A stretch of 64,000 nucleotides of DNA from the NCBI GenBank assembly GCA_964504335.1, contig CAZDET010000007.1:1-64000 (forward strand), given 5' to 3'. Positions 16,597-25,476 of this stretch are shown here, piece after piece. This DNA comes from CAZDET01 sp964504335. GTDB taxonomy: Bacteria > Bacteroidota > Bacteroidia > Chitinophagales > Saprospiraceae. The position numbers were made by a program, and so were the translations under genes. A model generated the notes under the pieces. The model saw nothing but the letters and a program-made list of their open reading frames with translations. It had not been told where the DNA came from and made no database searches. The stretch's first letter is position 1, and the number at the start of each line of letters is the position of its first letter.

Positions 16597-17318
16597 TCGA
16601 GCTGGCTGGCTGCCGCTTCGTCGAGAAACCAGTGGCATTCGCCGCCCGCCGGATCCACCATTGCCGCTGGATACTGTTTGTATCCCGGGCGTTTCAGGAT
16701 GATATCCGCTACGCGTTCCGCCTTGGAAGCTCCCGTGGCGAGAAAGGTCACCTGATCCGCTCGGTTGATGACGGGTAGCGTTAGCGTGAGGCGGGTTTGC
16801 CCGCTCACGGGATGGGTGGCAACGCCCACCGTTTTCTCCGTTTCAATTAAGTCAGTGGCGTTGGGGAAAATGGAAGCCGTATGGCCGTCCGCCCCCAGGC
16901 CGAGGATGATGAGGTGCAACAAGGGAATCCCCTCGTCTACTTCCAGGACCTCTGCGAGCAATTGGGCATAGCGTTGTGCTTCCTGCTCGGGATTATCGCT
17001 GCAGTGGATGGGGTGGATCCGGTCGGCGGGGATTGATACGTGATCGAGCAGAAGTTGGCGGGCCATTCCGTAGTTGCTTTCCTCGTGATCGTGGGGTACG
17101 CATCGTTCATCGCCCCAGAACAGATGCAGGCGGTTCCAGGGCATCTTATCCGAATAATTGGCTGTCAGGTGCTTGAATAACAGATTCGGCGTCGATCCTC
17201 CGGAGAGGGCCACTCCATATTCCATGGAGCCGTTGTCCGGCAATTCAGACAAAAATTCGGCGAATCGAGCTGCCGTCTGCTCGGGGGTGGATGCTATGTG
17301 CAGAATATTGGTTGCCAT
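16593..17318 (-). CDS. pgl: 6-phosphogluconolactonase
   Basis: Hydrolyses 6-phosphogluconolactone to 6-phosphogluconate, the second step of the oxidative pentose phosphate pathway. The 241-residue protein is of the DevB/NagB-like type: VALSGGSTPNLLFKHL near the N-terminus, FWGDERCVP, SNYGMARQLLLDHV, and the diagnostic ILGLGADGHTASIFP with the catalytic His. Typical length. The gene is 12 bases after zwf on the same strand, so zwf and pgl form an operon that makes the first two steps of the pathway together. Confidence 0.95.
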   Translation of the reverse strand: MATNILHIASTPEQTAARFAEFLSELPDNGSMEYGVALSGGSTPNLLFKHLTANYSDKMPWNRLHLFWGDERCVPHDHEESNYGMARQLLLDHVSIPADRIHPIHCSDNPEQEAQRYAQLLAEVLEVDEGIPLLHLIILGLGADGHTASIFPNATDLIETEKTVGVATHPVSGQTRLTLTLPVINRADQVTFLATGASKAERVADIILKRPGYKQYPAAMVDPAGGECHWFLDEAAASQLD

Positions 17319-17330
17319 GGTGGGTGTATG

Positions 17331-18860
17331 TTAGGTCAAAAGAACGTGTTGCTGACTGCTGGTGCGAATGGTGGCCGGATTGTGCCAACTGCCTCCTTCG
17401 GGTTCGAAGAGTCGGTTTGCTTCCTGAGGCCCCCAGCTGCCCGCCGGATAGCCGTAGAGGGCAGTCTCAGGATGGGTTTGCCATCTATCGAGGATGGGGT
17501 CGACGAACGACCAGGCTTCTTCTACGCTATCACCCCGGCTGTAGAGGGTCGGGTCGCCTTTCATACAATCGAGTAAGAGTCGTTCGTACGCTTCCGGCAC
17601 GTAGGCATCGGTAAGGTCGGCGTAGCTGAATCCCATATCCACCACTTTGACTCGGAAGCCCTCTCCGGGCACTTTCATGCCGAAATGCAATTCGATACTT
17701 TCATTCGGCTGTAATTGGATAATGAGCCGGTTACTACAATCAATGTGGTTGTCCATATCCTGGAAGACCCGTTGTGGAGGCTGCTTGAAGGTAACGACAA
17801 TCTCCGTCAATTTTGTGGGAAGAAACTTACCCGTCCGAATCAGGAAGGGGACATCGGCCCAGCGCCAATTATCGATGAAGACCTTCATCGCCACGTAGGT
17901 TTCCGTGCGCGAATCATCGGGAATATCCTCCACTTGGCGGTAGCCCGTAGCGGGTGCTCCCTCGACTTCAGAAGCAGTGTATTGGCCGCGAATCACAAAT
18001 TGGTCTACCAACTCATCTTTAATAGGCCGAAGCGATTGGAAAAGCTTCAGTTTTTCGTCGCGGATCGCTTTGGCATCGCCGCTGATCGGCGGTTCCATGG
18101 CGATGTGCGCCAGGACCTGTAGCAGGTGATTCTGAATCATATCCCGCAAGGCACCGGAATCGTCGTAGTACCCCCCACGGGAGCCGATGCCCTCGGGTTC
18201 GGCGGCGGTGATTTGCACGGAATGCACGTAGTTGCGGTTCCAGAGCGGTTCGAAAATGCCGTTGGCAAAGCGCGTGACCAGCAGGTTTTGTACGGTCTCC
18301 TTGCCCAGGTAGTGATCGATGCGGTAGATTTGATCTTCATCGAAGTGTTGTAGCAGGAAGTCGTTTAGCTCGCGGGCCGACTTTTCATCGTAGCCAAAGG
18401 GCTTCTCGATTACGAGTCGGCTCCAGCCGTGTGAGCGGTCGTTGAGGCCATGCTTGTTCAGTGCCGCAGGAATGGAACTGTACAGGCTCGGAGGGGTGGA
18501 GAGATAAAAAATAAAATTGTTATTCGTACGGCGTTCGCCGTCGATTTCCTGCAACCGCTTTTTTACGGTTTCGAAGTCAGCATCTTCGGTATAGGTATCG
18601 ACCTTTTGATAGTGCAGGTGCTTGGTAAATGCCCGGAGCATTTCTTCAGATTCACCAGCCAGATACTTACTTTGAAACGCAACTTTTTCCCGAAACCCCT
18701 CATCGGAGTATGCCGTGCGCCCCACGCCCAGCAGGGCGAAGTTTTCGGGTAAAAAGCCGCCTTGAAACAACCGGAACGTGGCGGGAAGTAATTTGCGCTC
18801 GGCTAAATCACCGGAAGCGCCGAAGATGACTAAGATGTGTGGATCTACTGGCTGGCTCAT
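17331..18860 (-). CDS. zwf: glucose-6-phosphate 1-dehydrogenase
   Basis: Oxidises glucose 6-phosphate to the lactone with reduction of NADP. I start at the ATG at 18860 (509 residues); one more in-frame codon upstream is TTG. The Rossmann motif IFGASGDLAERKLLP is at about 11-25, the active-site stretch RIDHYLGKE lies around 180-188, and EKPFGYD (about 152-158) is also typical. The C-terminal domain has the expected GYPAGSWGPQEA end with an alpha+beta fold. It heads the zwf-pgl operon and is divergent from rpiB and gnd, which complete the oxidative pentose phosphate route. Confidence 0.97.
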   Translation of the reverse strand: MSQPVDPHILVIFGASGDLAERKLLPATFRLFQGGFLPENFALLGVGRTAYSDEGFREKVAFQSKYLAGESEEMLRAFTKHLHYQKVDTYTEDADFETVKKRLQEIDGERRTNNNFIFYLSTPPSLYSSIPAALNKHGLNDRSHGWSRLVIEKPFGYDEKSARELNDFLLQHFDEDQIYRIDHYLGKETVQNLLVTRFANGIFEPLWNRNYVHSVQITAAEPEGIGSRGGYYDDSGALRDMIQNHLLQVLAHIAMEPPISGDAKAIRDEKLKLFQSLRPIKDELVDQFVIRGQYTASEVEGAPATGYRQVEDIPDDSRTETYVAMKVFIDNWRWADVPFLIRTGKFLPTKLTEIVVTFKQPPQRVFQDMDNHIDCSNRLIIQLQPNESIELHFGMKVPGEGFRVKVVDMGFSYADLTDAYVPEAYERLLLDCMKGDPTLYSRGDSVEEAWSFVDPILDRWQTHPETALYGYPAGSWGPQEANRLFEPEGGSWHNPATIRTSSQQHVLLT

Positions 18861-18975
18861 CAAATGGGTGGGTTTGAATTATTTTCCGAACCACCTCAAC
18901 TTGAGACGGGCCGGATTACGTTAATCAGAATGTTCCCTCGTGGACCAAGGTTTTATTCACAAGTGCCTAATTTTT

Positions 18976-19422
18976 ATGAAAATTGGAGTAGCTACCGATC
19001 ACGGCGGATTCGAGCTCAAAAAAGTCGTCGTTGAACACCTGCAGAAAGCCGGCCACGAGGTGGTCGATTTCGGAGCCTACGATTATGATCCGCAAGATGA
19101 CTTTCCCGACTTCGTCGTTCCGCTCGCCCGGGCGGTGGGTGCGGAGGAGGTCGAACGAGGCATCGCCGTTTGTGGCAGCGGGGTGGGGGCCTGCATCGCG
19201 GCCAATAAGGTGCGCAATGTCCGGGCTTCGCTCATTACCGAAACCTACTCGGCTCACCAGGGGGTCGAGCACGACAATCTGAATTTGCTTTGCCTGGGGG
19301 GGCGCGTTATCGGGGTGGCCCTGGCACTCGAAATCATCGATCAATTCTTAGGGGCTACTTACGAGGGCGCCGAACGCCAGCTGCGGCGCATGGCAAAAAT
19401 TGCCGCCCTCGAGCAAGATTAA
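18976..19422 (+). CDS. rpiB: ribose-5-phosphate isomerase B
   Basis: Interconverts ribulose 5-phosphate and ribose 5-phosphate. From the ATG at 18976 the product has 148 residues, normal for RpiB. It begins MKIGVATDHGGFELK, has the proton-shuttle Cys in AVCGSGVGACIAANKV (about residue 65) and TYSAHQGVEHDNLNLLCLGGRVIG, all family signatures. The frame is open to 18940 but the extension does not match the family. It is 39 bases ahead of gnd and probably co-transcribed, giving the last oxidative step and the following isomerisation. Confidence 0.94.
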   Translation: MKIGVATDHGGFELKKVVVEHLQKAGHEVVDFGAYDYDPQDDFPDFVVPLARAVGAEEVERGIAVCGSGVGACIAANKVRNVRASLITETYSAHQGVEHDNLNLLCLGGRVIGVALALEIIDQFLGATYEGAERQLRRMAKIAALEQD

Positions 19423-19461
19423 TAACACGCATTATCCTCATTCAATAGAGTATTTTCATCA

Positions 19462-20874
19462 ATGGACCACCAGTACGATTTTGGTATGATTGGCCTCGGT
19501 GTCATGGGCCGCAATTTCTTACTCAACCTGGCCGACAGCGGTTTCTCCTCCGCCGGCCTCGACCGTTCGGAAGAACAGGTCGCAGCCCTAGAACGCGAAA
19601 GTGGCGATTTGCCCGTCATGGCAACGACCTCTACAGAAACCTTCGTGAATGCCCTGAAGCAACCGCGCCGCATCATGTTGCTGGTTCCGGCCGGGAAGGT
19701 GGTCGATTCCGTCATTGAAAGCTTGTTACCTTATCTGGCGGAGGGCGATATCATTATCGATGGCGGTAATAGCCACTTCGATGATACCGAGCGCCGGTTC
19801 AAAGAGTTGGCGAAAAAAAATCTTGAATTTCTCGGCACCGGGGTATCTGGCGGTGCCAAGGGGGCCCGCCTCGGCCCCAGTATTATGCCCGGCGGAAGCC
19901 GCGCTGCCTGGGAAAAGGTTCAACCGATCATGGAAGCCGTAGCGGCCAAAGTCGACGGCGAACCCTGCGTCGACTACATGGGGCACCGCTCGGCGGGCCA
20001 CTACGTTAAAATGGTCCACAACGGCATTGAATACGGCTTGATGCAACTACTGGCCGAAACCTACGACATTCTGAAGCGGGCCGGTGGCATGAGCAACGCA
20101 GAACTTCACCAGACCTTCGCCAACTGGAACGAGGGGCGCCTCAACAGCTTTCTGGTAGAAATTACCGCCGATATTTTCACCCAAAACGACGAACAGACGC
20201 CAGGCGACCTCATCGACCGCATCCTCGATAAGGCCAAGCAAAAGGGAACGGGCAAATGGACGTCGCAGTCGGCCATGGACGTTGGCATTCCCATTCCTAC
20301 CATCGATGCCGCCGTCACTATGCGGGGAATTTCCGCGTTGCGCGAATTCCGTCAAAACGCTTCCGAAGCGTATCCGTCCAACAATGGCCAGGCGACCACC
20401 GTCAATAAGGAAATATTGGTCGGAAAGATGGAAAAGGCCCTTTACTTCGCTTTCATCCTGACCTACGCTCAGGGATACCACCTGCTAGCCGCCGCATCGG
20501 AGGAACAGGGGTATGACTTGGATTTGGCACGCATTGCCAAGATTTGGCGCGGAGGATGCATCATTCGCGCGGCGCTGCTGGAAGATATCCGCCAGGCCTT
20601 CGAGCAAAACCCCAACCTCCCGAATCTCCTGCTGGCCGATCAGTTCAAGAGTGTCTTCGCCGACACGCGCGACACGGTTGTCGATCTATTGCACATGGCC
20701 TCCGGGCGCGGCATTCCGACGCTCTGCCTCAGTACTTCCCTGCAGTATTTCGATGCCTTCCGCACGGCAAGGCTTCCTCTCAACCTCGTGCAAGCCCAGC
20801 GGGATTACTTCGGTTCCCACACCTACGAGCGCGTGGATCAGGAGGGTACCTTCCACACGGAATGGGAAGATTAA
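19462..20874 (+). CDS. gnd: 6-phosphogluconate dehydrogenase, decarboxylating
   Basis: Converts 6-phosphogluconate to ribulose 5-phosphate, CO2 and NADPH. The 470 residues equal the standard length of the long-chain enzyme. Rossmann motif GLGVMGRNFLLNLAD at about 11-25, DGGNSHFDDTERR, GTGVSGGAKGAR, AGHYVKMVHNGIEYGLMQ with the catalytic Lys, and a C-terminal GTFHTEWED are all family hallmarks. The usual GGEEGARYGPS is GGAKGARLGPS here, a moderate variation. The gene ends about 10 bases before the closing stem of a candidate antisense-strand RNA at 20882-21150. Confidence 0.96.
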   Translation: MDHQYDFGMIGLGVMGRNFLLNLADSGFSSAGLDRSEEQVAALERESGDLPVMATTSTETFVNALKQPRRIMLLVPAGKVVDSVIESLLPYLAEGDIIIDGGNSHFDDTERRFKELAKKNLEFLGTGVSGGAKGARLGPSIMPGGSRAAWEKVQPIMEAVAAKVDGEPCVDYMGHRSAGHYVKMVHNGIEYGLMQLLAETYDILKRAGGMSNAELHQTFANWNEGRLNSFLVEITADIFTQNDEQTPGDLIDRILDKAKQKGTGKWTSQSAMDVGIPIPTIDAAVTMRGISALREFRQNASEAYPSNNGQATTVNKEILVGKMEKALYFAFILTYAQGYHLLAAASEEQGYDLDLARIAKIWRGGCIIRAALLEDIRQAFEQNPNLPNLLLADQFKSVFADTRDTVVDLLHMASGRGIPTLCLSTSLQYFDAFRTARLPLNLVQAQRDYFGSHTYERVDQEGTFHTEWED

Positions 20875-20881
20875 TTTGTAA

Positions 20882-21150
20882 TGCTTTAAGGTAGGTGTGT
20901 TGGAGGTTGGCCGGGCCAAAGGGACAGACGTATGTCATCCTCGGCTGCCGAGCTGATTGCCGGGCCGGGCCGGTCGCACACCATATATGTGGGTGGGAAT
21001 ACCCGCCCTCCTATCCTGCCTACCTTCGGGGGTACACAGGTAGCCCGAGCGTGCACTCCGCACGCGACTACCAGCATTGTAGACGGCCGTAATTGTAGTT
21101 GGACATTTGACATAAAGCACTACCAGGCGGGCAGTGCCTCGTTAAAGCGG
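20882..21150 (-). ncRNA. candidate structured non-coding RNA of about 270 nt, class unknown
   Basis: The 421 bases between gnd and the DUF1501 gene hold no convincing frame but many stems. The ends pair: 21142-21148 (read on the minus strand GCTTTAA) with 20883-20889 (TTAAAGC). Inside: 21117-21121 with 21133-21137 (GCACT/AGTGC); 21039-21043 with 21068-21072 (GGTAG/CTACC) continuing inward as 21049-21054 with 21060-21065 (GCGTGC/GCACGC, five-base loop); 20894-20899 with 20977-20982 (GGTGTG/CACACC) enclosing 20940-20944 with 20948-20952 (CTCGG/CCGAG). A near-perfect promoter ends right before the closing stem. RNase P, tmRNA, SRP RNA and tRNA signatures were looked for and not seen. A convergent gnd and no gene of its own downstream make it an independent RNA, not a leader. 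Confidence 0.55.
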
Positions 21151-21155
21151 TACCG

Positions 21156-21186
21156 CAAAGATAGGCCTTTACCAAATTGGAGTCAA
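21156..21186 (-). promoter_or_regulatory. promoter of the candidate RNA
   Basis: On the minus strand TTGAC (21186-21182) is followed after 18 bases by TATCTTTG (21163-21156), a perfect -7 box. The expected start, five to seven bases on, falls at about 21150, the first base of the paired closing stem. Confidence 0.6.
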
Positions 21187-21296
21187 GCCCTCTTTAATGA
21201 ATTAAGCCTAAATACACGGTCAACAAAGTAAGTCCAATCAAAGACGCAGTCCAAGCCTCGACCTTATCCTCCCTTGTTGACCGGGTATCGTTCATT

Positions 21297-22937
21297 TTAA
21301 AATTGGACCACCTGGATCTTCCGACTGAAGACCCGCCCCCGGTAGCGGAGGGCGCACACGAAGACCCCGCCTCCGGAGAGCGCGACGCTAAACGGTTTGA
21401 CCACCTCCTGCGGCCCGGCGGTCTGGAAACCCTGAAATAGATTCGCGACTTGACGGCCCTGGAGGTCGTAGAGTTGTATCTGCACCCGACCCGGAGTCGG
21501 CAACTGGTAGCGAACAGTTAGCTGTCCCGGTTGCTGGAAGGCCGTTAAGCCAATTTCCGGAGCAATGCTGGGGTTGAAAATGCTGGTAGTCGGTGAGCAA
21601 CTGATGCCGAGCTCGGGGAGGCGGTCATAAGTGGTTCCCAGAACTTGATCGACGACAGCTCCGTCCACGCAGAGCCATTGCTCCAGTACGGTAGCGTACA
21701 ATTGCCGGAAATCGAGGGTATGCTTGAGGTTGCCGGAGGTATCCAAGTCGATCAAATCCGGTAGGCCACCGAGGAAACCGCTGCCGTTTAGCCCGGGGCC
21801 AAACACAAAGAGCGGTGCCGCTGCGCCGTGGTCGGTACCCTGCGAGGCGTTCTGCTCGGGCCGCCGTCCGAATTCCGAAAAGGTCATCGCCAGTACATCC
21901 TGCTCCCGGCCGGCGGCACTGATGTCCTGGTAAAAGGCGTCGATGGCTTCGGCGAGTTGGGCCAACAGATAGGCGTGCTGGTTGAGCTGGCCGGCGTGAG
22001 TGTCGAAACCGTCGAGCGTTACCAGGTACATCCGCGTACCGAGCTGGCCGCGAATCAGTCTGGCCACCAGCGCGAGCTGCTGTCCGAATCCCGAAGGGTA
22101 TTCTACGCTGTTGGTGCCCACGTTGTAAGCCTCGCCGATCACGGAGGCGTAGCGGGATGTCGTATTTGCAACGGAGCGCAGATAGCTCAATTGCTCGCCG
22201 TAGTAGCAGTCGGGTACGTCCAGCGGATCGAACAACTGACCGGATTCTCCGATGCGGGCTAGCTGTTCGGGATTGGCCGTCGATACGGCCAGGTTGAATC
22301 CGTCCTCATTGTCGAAAGTCGTGTTGTCATTCCCTCCGATCTGGATGGCTAGCGGTTCTGCGGGGGGGTTGGTCAGATAGTCGGGATATTGACGGTCGAG
22401 CAAGCGCCCGAGCCATCCGCTGGTATCGATGGGTTCGGTGCTGTCGGAAGACGTCCAGATATCGGTAGAGGCGAAGTGGGAGAGGTTGTGATCGGGATAG
22501 CCGACGTTGTTGAGAATCTTCATCCGGTCGTTCTGCCAGAGCCGTTCCAGGGGTTGCAGGGAAGGGTGAAGGCCCAGCTCCGTATTCAGGCCGATGGCTT
22601 CCTGTTGATTGATGGCCAGTCCCGGGCGGTAATTGCGGTAGGTACCGTAATCGAAGAGCGGTATAACCGTGTTAAGGCCGTCGTTTCCTCCCTTTAGGCG
22701 GATGAGTACGAGGATACGGTCTTCGGTATCGCCGCTGTTCAGGGCTTGCGCGAGGGGAGCGTGGCCCACGGCGCGCAGCGGTAATTTGTTGATCAATAAG
22801 GTAGAAGCACCTACCAGGCCGAGGTGCCGCAGGAAGTTGCGGCGGCCGTAATGCTGGTGATCTTGCCGGTGGGCAGTGCCGTGTTCGAGACCGGTGCCCC
22901 GGATTGGTTGGTGATTATTATTTGTAGACTCGCACAT
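21297..22937 (-). CDS. DUF1501 family secreted protein with T9SS sorting domain
   Basis: A 546-residue exported protein. The N-terminus has a twin-Arg-like signal (GRRNFLRHLGLVGASTLL, about 31-48), as is usual for DUF1501. The central domain (about 70-450) follows the sulfatase/alkaline phosphatase-like DUF1501 pattern: LIRLKGGNDGLNTVIP, HPSLQPLERLW, NLSHFASTDIW, LDGFDTHAGQLNQH, MTFSEFGRRPEQN, GTDHGAAAPLFVFGP. The last 85 residues look like a type IX secretion sorting domain (LYDLQGRQV, GVFVCALRYRGRVFSRKIQV). The DUF1800 gene lies 13 bases upstream on the same strand, the standard partner. Biochemical function is not established. Confidence 0.88.
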   Translation of the reverse strand: MCESTNNNHQPIRGTGLEHGTAHRQDHQHYGRRNFLRHLGLVGASTLLINKLPLRAVGHAPLAQALNSGDTEDRILVLIRLKGGNDGLNTVIPLFDYGTYRNYRPGLAINQQEAIGLNTELGLHPSLQPLERLWQNDRMKILNNVGYPDHNLSHFASTDIWTSSDSTEPIDTSGWLGRLLDRQYPDYLTNPPAEPLAIQIGGNDNTTFDNEDGFNLAVSTANPEQLARIGESGQLFDPLDVPDCYYGEQLSYLRSVANTTSRYASVIGEAYNVGTNSVEYPSGFGQQLALVARLIRGQLGTRMYLVTLDGFDTHAGQLNQHAYLLAQLAEAIDAFYQDISAAGREQDVLAMTFSEFGRRPEQNASQGTDHGAAAPLFVFGPGLNGSGFLGGLPDLIDLDTSGNLKHTLDFRQLYATVLEQWLCVDGAVVDQVLGTTYDRLPELGISCSPTTSIFNPSIAPEIGLTAFQQPGQLTVRYQLPTPGRVQIQLYDLQGRQVANLFQGFQTAGPQEVVKPFSVALSGGGVFVCALRYRGRVFSRKIQVVQF

Positions 22938-22950
22938 GGTGGATTAGGTT

Positions 22951-24399
22951 CTAACGAAGTTGAAATTCGGGTTGACGGGACAAGTGCTGCAGCAGCAGCG
23001 CGATTTGAGCGGGCGCTTCATTCCAGTCGAGGTTCCAGAGCCCACGCGTGAAGTAGTTTTCCGGTACCTGTCCTTTGAAGATATCGGTAGCTATCTGAAG
23101 TGCGGCGGGATCGCTTTGCGATTTTGGAAACAGAAAATCGATGATGGATTCCGTTACGGCCGCGGGATCGGCCGGGTCGGGGGTCAGATCTTTGGCAAAG
23201 GTGCGTAGCTCTTCGGGGTATTGGGTGAACGAGTAAAACCACAGGCTATCACAGGCTTCCCAGCGGCCGGTTAGTTTGTTGGTATCGATCCAGGCGCGGT
23301 TGCCGGGCCAGCCGGCCACATCATCCGGGATGAAGAGCTGCTGCCCCAGATTAAAGCTGCCAATAAGGCTTAGTTGGGCGAAGTTTTCGGTATCGGGCAT
23401 GCCGAGCTCCCGGACAATGTCTACCATCAGCTCCAGCGGACTCTTGATCTGAACCCCGATTACGGCTTCATCAAAGAAGTGCTCGCTTTTGAAGAGCTGC
23501 CGTAAAACCGGCGCTATTTCAAAGTTATTGTTGATAAAGGTTTGAGCGAGGCCCGCCACGATTTCGGCATCCGGATCGGGATGTACGAAGTGGCGATAGA
23601 GCTTTTCGCAAATGAACTGAGCCGATTCGGTTGCCCGAACGCCGAAGATTAAATCGACCAGCTCCTGATGTCCGAAGGTATCAGTCTGGCCGAAGATCGT
23701 CTTCGGGCCCGGATCGTGAAATTCGGGGCGGAAGGTGATAGGCGCACAGAGCGTGGTGAAGCCATTGTAGCCCGTCAGGGCCCGGGCAGCCTCCACGATA
23801 TCGTCTTGGGTGTAGCCGTTATTCAGCCCCAGCGTAAACAACTCGAAAAGCTCGCGGGCGTAGTTTTCGTTTGGCTGGAAGCGGGTGTTCTGAACACCGT
23901 TCAGGAAAATCAGCATGGCGGCACTCTCGCCGATATCAAAGGCAAAGTCCTTGAAATTACCCAGGGCATACCGCTGTAAAATGGTGTGGTATTCGTACAG
24001 ATAGCTCGGGCAGACGTAAGTGTCGTACCGAGTGACGAAGTGGTTCGACCAGAACAGCGCCAATTTTTCCCGGGGAGCGCTGGTGGTAATCATTTCCCGA
24101 ACCCACTGGGTCACCCATTCTATGAGTTGTTCTTCGCGCTGGGCATTGAAATCTTCGTACTCGTCGACGGTCCATTCGGCCCATTCCGGTTTCGGAGGAA
24201 GTGGGGCCGCTACGGCCTCGTCGATGAGTGCATCTACTAATTGCGCGGGATCGAGCGCGAGTGCGTTTTCCACCGTGGTGAGGTTGGCCCCGAAACCCAG
24301 GCGCCGATACAAGTGCTGGGCCCGTTGCCGGTTCCAGGGCTTTTCGGCCGAAGGTTGGTAGGTCGCCAGGGTACCGGTGGCACAGTTGGTGATGACCAT
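22951..24399 (-). CDS. DUF1800 family protein
   Basis: A 482-residue protein of the family that is almost always encoded next to DUF1501. Signatures: WNRQRAQHLYRRLGFGAN near the N-terminus, MITTSAPREKLALFWSNHFV, NENYARELFELFTLGLNNGYTQDD (read in part), FICEKLYRHFVHPDP, IKSPLELMVDIVRELGM and LGQQLFIPDDVAGWPG. The start has no obvious signal peptide, so how it is exported, if at all, is unclear. It heads the two-gene operon. Role unknown; a joint extracellular or periplasmic function with DUF1501 is inference from constant pairing. Confidence 0.87.
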   Translation of the reverse strand: MVITNCATGTLATYQPSAEKPWNRQRAQHLYRRLGFGANLTTVENALALDPAQLVDALIDEAVAAPLPPKPEWAEWTVDEYEDFNAQREEQLIEWVTQWVREMITTSAPREKLALFWSNHFVTRYDTYVCPSYLYEYHTILQRYALGNFKDFAFDIGESAAMLIFLNGVQNTRFQPNENYARELFELFTLGLNNGYTQDDIVEAARALTGYNGFTTLCAPITFRPEFHDPGPKTIFGQTDTFGHQELVDLIFGVRATESAQFICEKLYRHFVHPDPDAEIVAGLAQTFINNNFEIAPVLRQLFKSEHFFDEAVIGVQIKSPLELMVDIVRELGMPDTENFAQLSLIGSFNLGQQLFIPDDVAGWPGNRAWIDTNKLTGRWEACDSLWFYSFTQYPEELRTFAKDLTPDPADPAAVTESIIDFLFPKSQSDPAALQIATDIFKGQVPENYFTRGLWNLDWNEAPAQIALLLQHLSRQPEFQLR

Positions 24400-24529
24400 G
24401 ACAGGTTTATTGAATATGGAAGAATGAATCCGTGGCTTATCGCTGGTAATAGGACGATCTCAACCGGCCAGATGTTACGGCCAATAATGATCGTCAGGGG
24501 TTGGACGAGCCGAACGGCCGGAGGTTTAA

Positions 24530-25027
24530 TCAGCCGGAAATTCTCCGGTATTGGTTGAGGTCAAAAGCGTAGGTATGTGCTTCGTCTTTTCGGTGGTGGA
24601 CACTCTGGACAAGCGCCCAATCGCGCCAGTCGAGTGCCGGAAAGAAGGCATCTCCCACCACGTGCGCGTGTACTACGGTGAGATAGAGGTAATTACAATG
24701 GGGGAGGAGTTGCTGGAAGATGATTTCGCCGCCTAAAACGAAGACTTCGTCGGATTCCTTACAAATTTCCAGGGCTGCTTCCGGGCTATCGGCTAGCTGA
24801 TCGTTGGGCCCGATATCCAGCGATGTTTGGTGCGTGATAATAATATTTTGCACATCGGACAATAGCGCGTCGGGTGATTCAAAGCTTTTTCGGCCCATGA
24901 TGAAGGGAGCCCCCCGGGTAACGAGCCGGAAATTTGCCAAATCATCCGGTAGTTTCCAGGGTAGGGCCCCCTGGTTGCCAATGGCCCAATTGATGGAGCA
25001 GGCTGCTATGCCGGAAATGCGTTGCAT
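24530..25027 (-). CDS. folA: dihydrofolate reductase
   Basis: Reduces dihydrofolate to tetrahydrofolate with NADPH. The 165 residues match the bacterial enzyme. Seen: AACSINWAIGNQGALPWKLPDDLANF at the N-terminus with the catalytic acidic residue in LPDDL, IMGRKSFES for NADPH binding, EVFVLGGEIIFQQLLPHCNYLYLTVV with the conserved GG, and a C-terminal beta strand (HTYAFDLNQY). The gene overlaps the end of the acetyltransferase gene by one base (TGATG), so the two are translationally coupled. thyA is not in the window. Confidence 0.94.
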   Translation of the reverse strand: MQRISGIAACSINWAIGNQGALPWKLPDDLANFRLVTRGAPFIMGRKSFESPDALLSDVQNIIITHQTSLDIGPNDQLADSPEAALEICKESDEVFVLGGEIIFQQLLPHCNYLYLTVVHAHVVGDAFFPALDWRDWALVQSVHHRKDEAHTYAFDLNQYRRISG

Positions 25028-25329
25028 CAGTTGCGGGATTTGAGCAAATCCTGGTATTCAGGATGGCGATTAATGAATGCCCGAGCGTAGGGGCAATACG
25101 GCACCACGGTGAGTTGCTGCTCGCGGGCATAACCCAGGATAGTGCGAGTGAGCCGGGAAGCAAGCCCCTTCCCTTCGTATCCGTCGGGCACCTCCGTGTG
25201 GAGAATGACGAGCTTGCGGCGTACCTGGCGGTATTCCACAATCGCAAGTACGTCCTCCCGGAGAGGAATCTCAAACCGACTGGCATCAGTATTATGCTGA
25301 ACGGGAGGTGAGGAGAACGAATCAGGCAT
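25027..25329 (-). CDS. small GNAT-like N-acetyltransferase
   Basis: A 100-residue protein of the short GCN5-related type (YjdJ-like). It shows the acetyl-CoA-binding loop region HTEVPDGYEGKGLASRLTRT (about 45-64) and the following ILGYAREQQLTVVPYCPYARAFI, which is the family signature. The substrate is unknown. It precedes folA with a one-base overlap and probably shares its transcript. Some members of this family serve in tRNA or protein modification, but nothing here points to a target. Confidence 0.8.
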   Translation of the reverse strand: MPDSFSSPPVQHNTDASRFEIPLREDVLAIVEYRQVRRKLVILHTEVPDGYEGKGLASRLTRTILGYAREQQLTVVPYCPYARAFINRHPEYQDLLKSRN

Positions 25330-25476
25330 GGAAGCGAGGTAATTTTCGTTACAACAGTCGATAACTCAATAATTGTTTGCTCGTTTTGGTGCGTTTATCC
25401 CACTTCAAATCCACGCAAGTTGCCGAATTGACAGAGATACTGTACTTTTCCGATTCAAACCATAGAACCCTCCGCT

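Noticed and set aside
20882..21150. RNase P RNA, tmRNA, SRP RNA as identity of the RNA candidate
   Set aside because: The conserved strings of these RNAs (for example GAGGAAAGTCCGGGC, the tRNA-like ends of tmRNA, GGTCAGG-type SRP loop) are absent on both strands.
20895..21231. Three overlapping frames (65-99 codons) downstream of gnd
   Set aside because: They occupy the same stems that form the RNA candidate, in several frames and both strands, with no protein-like composition.
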